Shown one piece after another: positions 62,650 through 64,000 of a stretch of DNA of 64,000 nt (positions within the stretch are counted from its first letter, which is position 1; each line of letters starts with the position of its first letter). A model generated the notes under the pieces. The model saw nothing but the letters and a program-made list of their open reading frames with translations. It was not told the origin of the DNA and made no database searches. Origin of the DNA: Coriaria nepalensis (lineage: Eukaryota; Streptophyta; Magnoliopsida; Cucurbitales; Coriariaceae); NCBI GenBank assembly GCA_027186245.1, contig CP114481.1:48701501-48765500 (forward strand). The letters are read 5' to 3'. The position numbers were made by a program, and so were the translations under genes.

Positions 62650-64000
62650 GAAAGTGTGCATTCTTTTGACCATAAATTCATTTCAATCAGGCATTTCAAG
62701 TAAATATCATATTTCAATGCAATTCGAACGAATTCTATTTTTGCACGACAAACACAACTTTTGTGCATAACTTGCAAATGATCATCGCAAGGAAAGTGTG
62801 CATTCGTTTAACCTTAAAATCATTTCAATGAGTTATTTCAAGTCAATAACATATTTCAAAGCAATTCGAATGAAGTCTATTTTTGCACTATAGACACAAC
62901 TTTTGTGCATAACTTGCAAATGATCATTGCAAGGAAAGTGTGCATTCGTTTAACCTTAAAATCATTTCAATGAGTCATTTCAAGTCAATAACTTATTTCA
63001 AAGTAATTTGGACGAATTCTATTTTTGCACTACAAACACAAGTTTTGTGCATAACTTGCTAATAATCATTGCAAGGAAAGTGTGCATTCGTTTAACCTTA
63101 AAATCATTTCAATGAGTCATTTCATGTAAATAACTTATTTCAAAGCAAGTCGAACGAATTCTAGTTGTGCACTATAGACACAACTTTTGTGCATAACTTG
63201 CAAATGATCATTGCAAGGAAAGTGTGCATTCGTTTAACCTTAAAATCATTTCAATGAGTCATTTCAAGTCAATAAATTATTTCAAGGCAAGTCGAACGAA
63301 TTCTAGTTTTCCACTACAGACACAACTTTTGTGCATAACTTGCAAATGATCATCGCAAGGAAAGTGTGCATTCGTTTAACCTTCAAATCATTTCAATCAG
63401 TCATTTCAAGTCAATAACTAATTTCAAAGCAATTCGAACGAATTCTATTTTTGCATTTTAAAAACAAGTTTTGTGCATAACTTGCAAATGATCATTCCAA
63501 GGAAAGTGTGCATTCGTTTAAAATTAAAATCATTTCAATGAGTCATTTCAAGTAAATAACTTATTTCAAAGCAAGTCGAACGAATTCTAGTTTTGCAATA
63601 TAGACACAACTTTTGTGCATAACTTGCAAATCATCATTGCAAGGAAAGTGTGCATTCGTTTAACCTTAAAATCATTTCATTGAGTCATTTCAAGTCAATA
63701 ACTAATTTCAAAGCAATTCGAACGAATTCTATTTTTGCACTACAAACTCAACTTTTGTGCATAACTTGCAAATGATCATCGCAAGGAAAGTGTGTATTCG
63801 TTTAACCTTAAAATCATTTCAATCAGTCGTTTCAAGTCAATAACTAATTTCAAAGCAATTCGAACGAATTCTATTTTTGCACTACAAACACAACTTTTGT
63901 GCATAACTTGCAAATGATCATCGCAAGGAAAGTGTGCATTTGTTTAACCTTAAAATTATTTCAATCAGTCATTTCAAGTCAATAACTAATTTCAAAGCAA
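62650..64000 (+). repeat. Irregular right-end monomers, array continues
   Basis: Satellite only. ACCTTCAAATC at 63,379 matches ACCTTCAAGTC at 61,391 at 1,988 bp (14 x 142). The AATAAATTATTTCAAGGC plus TTTTCCAC group recurs near 63,270. The window ends inside a monomer. Confidence 0.65.

Larger units (their letters stand above)
1..64000 (+). repeat. 142-bp satellite DNA array (about 450 head-to-tail monomers)
   Basis: The anchor GTGCATAACTTGCAAATGAT recurs every 142 bp (13, 155, 297 and so on) to the end of the window, always on the plus strand. A typical monomer counts to 142 bp with 44 G+C (31%). Most copies carry one EcoRI site (GAATTC) and one BclI site (TGATCA). Copies differ by scattered substitutions and rare 1-13 bp indels. 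No transposon, gene or inversion breaks the array, which continues beyond both ends. This is the architecture of (peri)centromeric or heterochromatic satellite DNA. The abundant EcoRI satellite of Tenebrio molitor has the same length and site, so it is the best family guess, but I did not compare sequences. Organism assignment is about 0.5; satellite assignment is near certain. Confidence 0.98.

Noticed and set aside
1..64000. CRISPR array or bacterial repeat locus
   Set aside because: There are no unique spacers between short repeats; the whole 142 bp is repeated, and the HOR satellite structure is eukaryotic.
1..64000. Transposable element insertions or long terminal repeats
   Set aside because: No stretch other than 370-398 departs from the monomer, and there are no target-site duplications, coding remnants or terminal repeats.

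Overview
The whole 64 kb window is one tandem-repeat array. It is built from about 450 head-to-tail copies of an AT-rich monomer of 142 bp (about 31% G+C in a typical copy). Every copy I could follow is in the same orientation, and the array runs off both ends of the window. I see no protein gene, tRNA, rRNA, transposon, CRISPR array or ordinary intergenic sequence. The only stretch that is not satellite is a 29-bp G-rich insertion at 370-398. The longest open frames (about 60-101 codons) are accidental readings through two monomers and are not annotated as genes.

Such an array points to eukaryotic (peri)centromeric or heterochromatic DNA. The best-fitting known family is the abundant 142-bp EcoRI satellite of the mealworm beetle Tenebrio molitor, reported to make up about half of that genome. 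The fit rests on monomer length, AT-richness and one EcoRI site (GAATTC) in most monomers. I did not match it to a remembered sequence, so the species is a moderate-confidence inference.

Layout, from positions of diagnostic variants: (1) 1-4,859, irregular divergent monomers with the 29-bp insertion and a local 3-mer repeat. (2) 4,860-14,385, family alpha higher-order repeat (HOR), a 26-monomer unit of 3,693 bp in two full copies and one truncated copy, with a nested 4-mer (568 bp). (3) 14,385-15,000, a mosaic junction. (4) 15,000-23,241, two copies of a 29-monomer unit (4,121 bp) rebuilt from alpha pieces, followed by a partial 12-monomer re-duplication to about 24,550. (5) 24,550-29,100, mixed monomers with 19-mer and 15-mer segment copies. 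(6) 29,110-31,740, a 9-monomer unit (1,277 bp) twice. (7) 31,740-37,800, older irregular monomers resembling the left end. (8) 37,801-48,876, family beta HOR, three full copies of a different 26-monomer unit of 3,692 bp. (9) 48,877-51,550, an alpha-type dimer, then 5-mer and 6-mer repeats. (10) 51,550-52,680, mixed. (11) 52,681-58,650, a 12-monomer unit (1,699 bp) derived from part of beta. (12) 58,045-64,000, overlapping 18-, 16- and 4-monomer copies and an irregular tail.

Nothing here acts through encoded products. What is notable is structural: several rounds of segmental amplification of different unit sizes, almost always whole numbers of monomers; a monomer packed with short palindromes and dyads; a TGAGTCA/TGACTCA bZIP-type motif in many copies; a 13-bp internal repeat that has been deleted at least twice at the same place; and one foreign 29-bp filler. 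All periods were obtained by counting coordinates of diagnostic variants by eye; no alignment was run.
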